The notes beneath the pieces were generated by a model. It did not search any database. It had not been told where the DNA came from and saw only the letters and a list, made by a program, of their open reading frames with translations. This document shows, piece by piece, positions 1 through 5,618 of a stretch of DNA of 19,002 nt (within the stretch, counting starts at the first letter, position 1; each line of letters opens with the position of its first letter). The DNA comes from UBA1672 sp046542355 (lineage in GTDB: Bacteria; Pseudomonadota; Alphaproteobacteria; Micavibrionales; Micavibrionaceae). The position numbers and the translations under genes were made by a program. The stretch covers positions 1-19,002 of the forward strand of contig JBKHBN010000035.1 in NCBI GenBank assembly GCA_046542355.1. Reading direction: 5' to 3'.

Positions 1-2
1 AG

Positions 3-48
3 TGTTACCTATGTCTCCGGTATAATCTGTTACCCATGTCTCCGGTAT
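3..48. repeat. Pair of 21-bp near-perfect direct repeats beside tRNA-Pro
   Basis: Positions 3-23 and 28-48 carry the same 21-bp unit with a single T/C difference, at a period of 25 bp. The shared core reads ATGTCTCCGGTAT. The pair lies 15 bp beyond the 3' end of the tRNA-Pro gene and may continue off the left edge. Closely spaced short repeats like this are typical of transposase-binding sites at insertion-sequence ends, and the leading TGT would fit IS481-type ends. That reading is inference: no transposase is visible, and an element reading inward from here would run into the tRNA. Confidence 0.6.
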
Positions 49-63
49 GGACCCTGAAATAAT

Positions 64-140
64 TGGTCGGAACGAGAGGATTTGAACCTCCGACCCCTTG
101 CACCCCATGCAAGTGCGCTACCAGGCTGCGCTACGTTCCG
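64..140 (-). tRNA. tRNA-Pro (anticodon GGG)
   Basis: Read on the minus strand this folds as a full 77-nt cloverleaf. The acceptor stem is CGGAACG/CGTTCCG, the anticodon stem CTTGC/GCAAG encloses the loop ATGGGGT, and the T arm is GGAGG-TTCGAAT-CCTCT. The anticodon is GGG, which reads proline CCC. The C1-G72 pair and A73 discriminator are the usual bacterial tRNA-Pro identity elements. The 3' CCA is encoded (positions 66-64). Confidence 0.96.
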
Positions 141-158
141 ACACGAAAAAGAAAATCC

Positions 159-187
159 CTTCTAAACAATTTCAGCGCTAAAATCAA
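159..187 (-). promoter_or_regulatory. Candidate promoter of tRNA-Pro
   Basis: On the minus strand TTGATT (187-182) and TAGAAG (164-159) are separated by 17 bp. The -10 lies 18 bp before the mature tRNA 5' end, a reasonable leader length. The match is by eye and the -10 is weak. Confidence 0.3.
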
Positions 188-298
188 ATGGTTTCCCTAT
201 AAAAGCATAATAGAGCAGAGCAGACCAATAAGATAGAAGGAGAACAGGGTCTGTCCGCCCAGAATGGGGTGTCTAAATACCTTAATCACAGCGCTTTG

Positions 299-314
299 TT
301 TTTGTTAACAAAAA
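299..314. promoter_or_regulatory. 16-bp perfect palindrome upstream of the rplM promoter
   Basis: TTTTTGTT/AACAAAAA is a perfect inverted repeat ending two bases before the -35 hexamer of the rplM promoter. It could be a binding site for a dimeric regulator or an A/T-rich activating element. No specific regulator is recognised. Confidence 0.3.
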
Positions 315-316
315 GA

Positions 317-345
317 TTGACATTGTGCATTTTTTTCGCCATAAA
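317..345 (+). promoter_or_regulatory. Promoter of the rplM-rpsI operon
   Basis: A perfect TTGACA (317-322) is followed after 17 bp by CATAAA (340-345). This predicts transcription starting near 352 and a leader of about 38 nt before rplM. It is the best -35 match in the window, as expected for a ribosomal protein operon. Confidence 0.65.
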
Positions 346-389
346 AGCACCATTTGGAATAACAAGAACAACGAAAGTCGTTACAAGAG

Positions 390-854
390 ATGAAAACATA
401 TTCTATAAAGCCCGCCGAGGTTGAGAAGAAATGGGTACTCATTGATGCGCAAGGGGTCGTTTTAGGCCGTCTGGCCAGTATCATTGCTCTGCGCCTTCGC
501 GGAAAACACAAGCCCGAATTCACGCCCCATGTTGATTGCGGTGACAATGTGATTGTCATTAATGCTGATAAGATTCATTTAACCGGGCGCAAGCGTGAGA
601 AAGATATCTTCTACTGGCACACCGGTTATCCCGGTGGAATAAAACAGCGCACAAAAGGGGAAATCCTTGATGGGAGACACCCGGAGCGCGTTGTTGAAAA
701 GGCTGTTGAGCGCATGCTCCCCAAAGGGCCTTTAGGACGTAAAGTCTTTAAAAACATGCGCGTATATGCCGGTGCTGAGCATCCTCATGAAGCGCAAAAG
801 CCTGAAATACTCGATGTTGCATCTATGAATGCGAAGAATAAAAGACAAGGATAG
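390..854 (+). CDS. rplM: 50S ribosomal protein L13
   Basis: The 154-residue product is ribosomal protein L13, an early-assembling component of the large subunit that binds 23S rRNA. The whole chain follows the family: an N-terminal KKWVLIDAQG-type segment, LGRLAS near residue 26, the GKHKPEFTPHVDCGD block around residues 38-52, TGRKREKD around 65-72, and MLPKGPLGRK near residues 109-118. The length is usual for alphaproteobacteria, about a dozen residues longer than E. coli L13 at the C terminus. The ATG at 390 gives the canonical N terminus, although the ribosome-binding site before it is weak. It is the first gene of an operon with rpsI, 9 bp downstream, the standard L13-S9 pairing, and is driven by the TTGACA promoter at 317. 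Confidence 0.97.
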   Translation: MKTYSIKPAEVEKKWVLIDAQGVVLGRLASIIALRLRGKHKPEFTPHVDCGDNVIVINADKIHLTGRKREKDIFYWHTGYPGGIKQRTKGEILDGRHPERVVEKAVERMLPKGPLGRKVFKNMRVYAGAEHPHEAQKPEILDVASMNAKNKRQG

Positions 855-863
855 GCAAAAATT

Positions 864-1397
864 ATGGCTGATAAAAAAGAAGAAGCAGTAAAAGATCTAA
901 AAGAAATCGGCGCGGCTGTTGCTGAGGCTGAAGGTTCTAAAACTGATGATAAGGCAAAAACTTCGCCGCAAGAAGAGGTGCCGCTTAGGAAGGAGCCAAA
1001 GCTTGACGGTCTTGGGCGCTCTTATTCAACGGGTCGTCGTAAAGACGCTGTGGCTCGCGTCTGGATAAAACCAGGTACGGGAAAAGTGGTTGTAAACGGT
1101 AAAGATCAGGTCTTATATTTTGCGCGTCATACGCATCGTCTGATTTTGAACCAACCTTTTCTGGTCGTTGATCGCGTGGGCAAATTCGATGTGATGGCAA
1201 CGGTCAAAGGTGGCGGGCTGTCCGGTCAGGCTGGTGCTGTGCGTCACGGCATTTCACGAGCGCTGGAAAACTTTGATCCGACACTGCGCCCGGTATTGAA
1301 GAAAGCCGGCATGATGACGCGTGATGATCGTATTGTTGAGCGTAAGAAAGTCGGTAAACACAAAGCGCGTCGTACCAAGCAGTGGGCGAAACGTTAG
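864..1397 (+). CDS. rpsI: 30S ribosomal protein S9 with N-terminal extension
   Basis: This 177-residue protein carries ribosomal protein S9 in its last ~124 residues. The core begins near Tyr54 (YSTGRRKDAVARVWI) and contains the glycine-rich GGGLSGQAGAVRHGISRAL segment. The basic C-terminal tail ends in Lys-Arg; in S9 this terminal arginine reaches the P-site tRNA. The first ~50 residues are a charged Ala/Glu/Lys-rich extension of low complexity absent from E. coli S9 (130 residues) and longer than I expect for most alphaproteobacteria. The last residues read QWAKR instead of the common QFSKR. A purine-rich AAGGATAGG overlapping the rplM stop serves as ribosome-binding site, so translation is probably coupled to L13. 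An intrinsic terminator follows at 1463. Confidence 0.96.
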   Translation: MADKKEEAVKDLKEIGAAVAEAEGSKTDDKAKTSPQEEVPLRKEPKLDGLGRSYSTGRRKDAVARVWIKPGTGKVVVNGKDQVLYFARHTHRLILNQPFLVVDRVGKFDVMATVKGGGLSGQAGAVRHGISRALENFDPTLRPVLKKAGMMTRDDRIVERKKVGKHKARRTKQWAKR

Positions 1398-1462
1398 GCT
1401 TGTTTCTCTTCATACACAACGGGACATTTCTATTTGTCCACCATACATAACACGATTACTAC

Positions 1463-1490
1463 AATGCCCCATTACATTTGGGGCATTTTT
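1463..1490 (+). terminator. Intrinsic terminator of rplM-rpsI
   Basis: AATGCCCC (1463-1470) pairs perfectly with GGGGCATT (1480-1487) around a 9-nt loop, and the second arm runs into five Ts. It lies 65 bp after the rpsI stop. A smaller GGACA/TGTCC hairpin (1422-1439) precedes it. Confidence 0.8.
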
Positions 1491-1494
1491 GGTT

Positions 1495-1500
1495 TATAAC
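1495..1500 (+). promoter_or_regulatory. Candidate -10 element for a leaderless γ-CA transcript
   Basis: TATAAC lies exactly 7 bp before the ATG at 1508, so transcription would start at or next to the A of the start codon. There is no ribosome-binding site before this gene. The -35 position (about 1472-1477, TTACAT) is poor and falls inside the loop of the rpsI terminator. Confidence 0.35.
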
Positions 1501-1507
1501 GTTTTCT

Positions 1508-2044
1508 ATGATACGAAAAGCTGTGATACTACCTTACCGGGGGATTTACCCAAAAATTGATGAAACGGCTTTTATTGCGCCCAATGTCAGTATTGTGGGA
1601 GACGTGGAAATCGGTGCGCATGCCAATATCTGGTATGGCTGTTCGATACGGGGCGATGTGCATGAGGTCAGAATTGGTGCGCGCTCTAATATACAAGAAA
1701 ATTCAGTTATTCATACAACTGGCGGGGTATCGGGAACCTATATCGGTGATGATGTCACAGTCGGGCATGGCTGCATACTTCATGCCTGCACGGTTGGTAA
1801 TCATGGCTTTGTCGGCATGGGGTCATGTCTACTTGACGAATCAGCTGTAGAAGATTTTGCCATGCTGGCGGCTGGATCTTTACTAACCCCCAAAAAAATA
1901 ATTCCAACAGGACAGTTATGGGCGGGTCGCCCGGCGCGTTACACGCGTGATTTAACAGCTGAGGAAAAAGAAAACGCAAAACAGTCTGCACAAAACTATG
2001 TGGCTCTGGGGAAAGAGCACAAAAACGAAATTGAAAATCAATAG
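1508..2044 (+). CDS. Gamma-carbonic-anhydrase-like hexapeptide-repeat protein
   Basis: The 178-residue product belongs to the left-handed β-helix family of γ-type carbonic anhydrases (YrdA/CaiE/PaaY-like), trimers that bind a metal between subunits. Isoleucine/valine-spaced hexapeptide turns run from about residue 22 to 130. The three metal-ligand histidines appear at His69 (VIHT), His87 (VGHG) and His92 (LHAC) in the usual spacing. A C-terminal helix rich in Glu and Lys covers about residues 145-175. Whether the protein hydrates CO2 or acts on CoA thioesters cannot be told from sequence. A TTG-initiated extension from 1478 is in frame but would start inside the rpsI terminator, so ATG 1508 is preferred. 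The gene stands alone between the ribosomal operon and convergent phaC. Confidence 0.88.
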   Translation: MIRKAVILPYRGIYPKIDETAFIAPNVSIVGDVEIGAHANIWYGCSIRGDVHEVRIGARSNIQENSVIHTTGGVSGTYIGDDVTVGHGCILHACTVGNHGFVGMGSCLLDESAVEDFAMLAAGSLLTPKKIIPTGQLWAGRPARYTRDLTAEEKENAKQSAQNYVALGKEHKNEIENQ

Positions 2045-2097
2045 GGTGATTATAGTCTATTTCTGACTGAACTTAAACTCCTAAGCGCCAATAAAAA

Positions 2098-2124
2098 GCA
2101 GCCTGTTTCTCAGGCTGCCTTGTC
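2098..2124. terminator. Bidirectional terminator between γ-CA gene and phaC
   Basis: GCAGCCTG (2098-2105) and CAGGCTGC (2111-2118) form a perfect 8-bp stem with a 5-nt loop. On the plus strand a T-rich stretch (TTGTCTTTATT) follows; on the minus strand the flanking AATAAAAA supplies a U-run. The two neighbouring genes converge here, so it can end both transcripts. Confidence 0.8.
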
Positions 2125-2158
2125 TTTATTATAAGGAGTCATTATAAGGGTTCTTGGT

Positions 2159-3979
2159 TTAATCGCCTACTTTTTCAGCCGCAACATAGCTGCCCGGAGC
2201 TGCTTCAATACCTTTTGCCACTTTACGGGCACTCACCTTTGCACCAGCATGATCTTTAATCCATTTCTGCCAGTGTGGCCACCATGATCCTTCATGCTGC
2301 GTGGCGTTCTTTAGCCATTCATCCGCAGATTTAGGGCTCTTTGAATTTGTCCAAAACCCGTATTTCTTCTTGTCTGGCGGGTTGATAATACCAGCAATAT
2401 GTCCCGATCCGGCCAGCGTAAAGGTGACATCACCACCGAGCTTGCGCGAACCGTCATATGTTGCAATCCACGGTGCAATATGATCTTCCTTTGTGGAAAT
2501 AAAATGACAGGGAACTTTTATCTTTGATAGATCAATATCAACACCCTCAATGCTAATTCCGCCTGGCTCAATAAGCTTGTTTTTCTGATACATGTTGCGC
2601 AGATAAAAGCTGTGCATCGCGCAGGGCATATTGGTCGGATCATCGTTCCAGTACAACAAATCAAAGGGAAATGGCTCTTTACCCATCAGATAGTTATTAA
2701 TCACGAAAGACCAGACGAGGTCATTAGCACGCAAAACAGAGAATGTCCGTTTAAGGCGTGAGCCGTCGAGATATCCTTTCTTGCTCATCATATTTTCGTA
2801 GCTGGAGATTTGCTCATCATCCAGAAACAGTTGCAAGTCACCGGCCTTTTTAAAGTCTAGCAGTGTTGTCAGGAACGTGGCAGAGGCAACCGGGCTTGCT
2901 TTTTCTGTCTTCGCCAGATATGCCAGAGTTGTTGCCAGCAACGTGCCGCCAATACAATAGGCCATCGTATTGACTTTTTCCTCTTTGGTGATTTTCTTAA
3001 CCTGATTTATGGCTTCAATAACACCGTCTTTCATATATTCGGAGAAGGGTGTTTCGGCATAGCTTTCATCAGGATTAACCCATGAGATAAGGAACACGGT
3101 GTGGCCTTGCTCTACCAGCCATTCTACATAGGATTTTCCGGGACGCAGATCGAGAATATAATATTTATTGATCCACGGGGGAACAATGAGCATCGGTGTC
3201 TTGAAAGTTTTTTCTGTCTTTGGTGTATATTGAATGAGCTGCATCATTTTATTCTGATAGACAACACGACCCGGCGTAACTGCAATATTTTCTCCAAGCG
3301 TAAACTTATCATATTGCGTCATGCTAATGTTCAAATTCCCTTTGCCGCGGGTTAAATCCTCCATAACATTGGCAAATCCACGCACAAGATTCTCTCCGCC
3401 GGTTTCAATAGTCTCTTTAAGAACGGCGGGGTTTGTTGCTGCAAAATTTGTCGGCGAAAGGGCGTCTGTGAACAGGCTGGTATAAAAGGCAAGCTTTTCT
3501 TTTTCCTTGCCGGAAAGCTCCGGGGATTCCTGAATGCTTTTATTAATATACTCACATGTAAGGAGGTAAGATTTCTTAATAAAATCAAAAACAGCGTTGT
3601 CTTCCCATTCGGGCGCCCTAAACCTCTTATCAGGCTTGATAGTCGCTCTGGTTTCATACGACAGGTTTTCCTGCCCCATAAGTCTGGAAACAGAATTTTG
3701 CCATGTCGCGTACCAGTCATGGACGAAGTCGCTTTGCAGCGCAAAAACAGACTGAGGCGCTTTCATACAGCCTTTCCAGAAATCAAAACAGGCGTTGCGA
3801 ATATTCATCGGATCAAGATTAGGGGATAACATCTCCTGATAGGTTTCCGGAGAGGAGTATTTCTCCATATAGGCCTCAATGAGAGGGCCAACCTTTTCGC
3901 TTGCTTTGAGAACCGCTTGTCCCAGAGCGATGGGATCCGGCGCTTGAACGGCATTTTCCGTAGTTTCTTTCGCAGTCAT
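2159..3979 (-). CDS. phaC: Class I poly(3-hydroxyalkanoate) synthase
   Basis: This 606-residue enzyme polymerises (R)-3-hydroxyacyl-CoA into polyhydroxyalkanoate on the surface of storage granules. The length and lack of a PhaE/PhaR partner fit class I. An N-terminal PhaC_N region (about residues 65-240) with FDFWKGC is followed by an α/β-hydrolase core with PPWINKYYILDL near 267-278. The modified lipase box YCIGG carries the nucleophile Cys342; Asp499 (KEDHIAPW) and His527 (GSGHIAG) complete the triad, with the same 28-residue Asp-His spacing as in Ralstonia PhaC. The hallmark WWPHW lies at 566-570. AGGA lies 11 nt before the ATG. No phaA, phaB, phasin or phaR gene lies nearby, so substrate supply and granule proteins must be encoded elsewhere. 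It is divergent from glpX. Confidence 0.96.
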   Translation of the reverse strand: MTAKETTENAVQAPDPIALGQAVLKASEKVGPLIEAYMEKYSSPETYQEMLSPNLDPMNIRNACFDFWKGCMKAPQSVFALQSDFVHDWYATWQNSVSRLMGQENLSYETRATIKPDKRFRAPEWEDNAVFDFIKKSYLLTCEYINKSIQESPELSGKEKEKLAFYTSLFTDALSPTNFAATNPAVLKETIETGGENLVRGFANVMEDLTRGKGNLNISMTQYDKFTLGENIAVTPGRVVYQNKMMQLIQYTPKTEKTFKTPMLIVPPWINKYYILDLRPGKSYVEWLVEQGHTVFLISWVNPDESYAETPFSEYMKDGVIEAINQVKKITKEEKVNTMAYCIGGTLLATTLAYLAKTEKASPVASATFLTTLLDFKKAGDLQLFLDDEQISSYENMMSKKGYLDGSRLKRTFSVLRANDLVWSFVINNYLMGKEPFPFDLLYWNDDPTNMPCAMHSFYLRNMYQKNKLIEPGGISIEGVDIDLSKIKVPCHFISTKEDHIAPWIATYDGSRKLGGDVTFTLAGSGHIAGIINPPDKKKYGFWTNSKSPKSADEWLKNATQHEGSWWPHWQKWIKDHAGAKVSARKVAKGIEAAPGSYVAAEKVGD

Positions 3980-4022
3980 AGTAACAAAAATCCTGATTTT
4001 AACTGATTAGTAATTAGCTTTT

Positions 4023-4032
4023 TTGTGCACAA
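4023..4032. promoter_or_regulatory. Palindromic operator candidate at the phaC start site
   Basis: TTGTGCACAA is a perfect 10-bp palindrome immediately downstream of the putative phaC -10, overlapping the expected transcription start. Repressor sites commonly sit there. A PHA-responsive regulator such as PhaR would make sense, but the site does not clearly match a PhaR consensus I know. Confidence 0.35.
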
Positions 4033-4035
4033 TCT

Positions 4036-4064
4036 TTTATGTGCGCCTTAAAACTCTAAAGCAA
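4036..4064 (-). promoter_or_regulatory. Candidate phaC promoter
   Basis: On the minus strand TTGCTT (4064-4059) and CATAAA (4041-4036) are 17 bp apart, placing the start near 4029 and a leader of about 50 nt. The same CATAAA -10 sequence occurs in the rplM and lptD promoter candidates. Confidence 0.45.
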
Positions 4065-4456
4065 AGGACGTGCCAAAAAAATATGGCGGCGCGATACACA
4101 ATGAAACGCAGAAAAAACGCAGGAAGAGAAAAGGACATAACCTTTTAGAACAGCAGCATTAGATCATATGTTAACAAACAGAACAACAGTAAAATAATAA
4201 AACCAAGATATAACATTACAACTACCCACAAAAAAAACAAAACGATCTATAGGCCTTGCGCATAAAAAGATACCTAAATTATTGTGAGTAAATCTATTGC
4301 TGCGTAGATTGTGCAGATTAAGACAGGCAATATTTTCCACATTTATGCAGTCATAGTGCATTGTATTTTCCTAATATTACGTGTGATAGAATGTGAAGAT
4401 TTTATGAGTAGGCTACCTAACCGCACATCTATACCTGCTCTTATGCTGAAAAATTC

Positions 4457-4485
4457 TTGTATCAGAGGCATGGAAGGGCTATAGG
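4457..4485 (+). promoter_or_regulatory. Candidate glpX-recJ promoter
   Basis: TTGTAT (4457-4462) and TATAGG (4480-4485) are separated by 17 bp. The predicted start near 4492 leaves a leader of about 50 nt before glpX. Confidence 0.4.
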
Positions 4486-4542
4486 ATAGGGCATTCAAAA
4501 ATAAAACGAGCCTCAAGTATAAAGCAGTGAAAAGGAATGACG

Positions 4543-5538
4543 ATGTCAAACTTGCAAGACGAAAATATAATGGATCGCAACCTCGCTCTCGAAGTTGTGC
4601 GCGTAACCGAAGCCGCAGCACTGGCGGCATCCAAGCTGGTAGGGCGTGGCGATAAAGTTGCCGCCGATCAAGTCGCGGTAGATGCAATGCGCCATGCACT
4701 GAATTCACTGTGTATAGAGGGGCGCGTTGTTATCGGAGAAGGGGAGCGCGACAAGGCTCCTATGCTTTATATCGGGGAAGAGGTTGGTCTTGGAAAAGGG
4801 CCGAAAATCGATATTGCCCTTGATCCTCTGGAGGGAACGGATATTACGGCGGCCGGTGGATCGAACGCTCTGGCTGTGGTTGCCATGACAGATGAGGGCG
4901 GGTTTTTGAACGCGCCAGACGTTTACATGGACAAAATCGCAGTTGGCGCAGAGGTTAATCCTGCGGCACTAGATCTGGATGCACCTATTGGTGATGTACT
5001 CGAAAAAATAGCAAAAGAAAAGGGCGCCAAGGCTGATGATCTTATGGTCTGTATTTTGGATCGCCCACGTCACGAGAATCTTATTCGTGATGTCCGCAAG
5101 ACCGGAGCACGGATCAAGCTTATTGGTGATGGTGACGTGAGTGCCGTCATTGCTACCACAGAGCCAGATACCGGAATTGACGTTTATGTCGGCTCTGGCG
5201 GAGCGCCAGAAGGGGTTCTTGCTGCAGCGGCATTGCAATGTATCGGCGGCTCTATGCTTGGGCGTTTGATTTTCCGTGATGATGATGAAAAAGCACGCGC
5301 CGAGCGTTGGGGTATTACTGACTTCAATAAAGTTTACACTACGGACGATCTTGCTAAGGGAGATAATGTGATGTTTGCTGCAACCGGCGTAACAGATGGC
5401 ACAATGCTGCGCGGTGTCCGGCGCTTTCCCGGCGGGGCCAAGACCTCCAGTATTGTTATGCGCTCAAAATCGGGAACTGTGCGCAGGCTTGAAACAAAGC
5501 ACGACCTCACCCGTAAAAGCTGGATCAAAGGCATTTAA
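4543..5538 (+). CDS. glpX: Class II fructose-1,6-bisphosphatase
   Basis: GlpX removes the 1-phosphate from fructose 1,6-bisphosphate in gluconeogenesis, using divalent metal. The 331-residue chain has the family signatures GEGERDKAPML (about residues 65-75), DPLEGTD (94-100) with metal-binding Asp and Glu, LDRPRH near residue 168, and the GSGGAPEGVLAAAAL block around 222-236. The start at 4543 is preferred to the ATG six bases earlier because AGG (4533-4535) is 7 nt from 4543 but touches the upstream ATG. recJ follows 80 bp later on the same strand. In many alphaproteobacteria the order is hom-glpX-recJ; here hom is missing and phaC lies upstream in the opposite direction. Confidence 0.96.
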   Translation: MSNLQDENIMDRNLALEVVRVTEAAALAASKLVGRGDKVAADQVAVDAMRHALNSLCIEGRVVIGEGERDKAPMLYIGEEVGLGKGPKIDIALDPLEGTDITAAGGSNALAVVAMTDEGGFLNAPDVYMDKIAVGAEVNPAALDLDAPIGDVLEKIAKEKGAKADDLMVCILDRPRHENLIRDVRKTGARIKLIGDGDVSAVIATTEPDTGIDVYVGSGGAPEGVLAAAALQCIGGSMLGRLIFRDDDEKARAERWGITDFNKVYTTDDLAKGDNVMFAATGVTDGTMLRGVRRFPGGAKTSSIVMRSKSGTVRRLETKHDLTRKSWIKGI

Positions 5539-5618
5539 TCCACTTTAAACGTTTTTTGCCGATATATAAGAGTGTGCGATACTGGCTGTGCTCAAACGAA
5601 TCGGATAGGTTTTTGTTC

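Larger units (their letters stand above)
3980..4542. other. AT-rich intergenic region between phaC and glpX
   Basis: This 563-bp stretch holds no credible gene. Its phaC side contains a candidate minus-strand promoter and a TTGTGCACAA palindrome. Its glpX side contains a candidate plus-strand promoter. The middle (about 4070-4450) is strongly AT-rich with A-runs and one short AATCTA/TAGATT hairpin (4291-4310). A 65-codon minus-strand frame (4361-4164) has an AT-driven composition (F, N, V, C-rich) with no family look and is not called. Confidence 0.6.

Noticed and set aside
1478..1507. γ-CA-like protein start at TTG 1478
   Set aside because: It would start inside the loop of the rpsI terminator and adds ten residues foreign to the family.
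2129..2151. Repeated TTATAAGG between the terminator and phaC stop
   Set aside because: Short low-complexity repetition after a terminator; no promoter spacing or gene follows on the plus strand.
3352..3744. 130-codon minus-strand frame inside phaC
   Set aside because: It is a frame-shifted shadow of phaC, which is complete and conserved through this region.
4333..4341. TTTTCCACA, one base from a DnaA box, suggesting an origin
   Set aside because: A single imperfect box with no cluster, no origin-associated genes (dnaA, hemE, parAB) and no unwinding-element repeats.
4164..4361. 65-codon minus-strand frame in the phaC-glpX intergenic region
   Set aside because: Composition is driven by AT-rich DNA, there is no ribosome-binding site, and no recognisable domain or periodicity.
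5556..5618. RecJ start at TTG 5556
   Set aside because: The extra 21 residues do not look like RecJ, and ATG 5619 has a properly spaced AGG.
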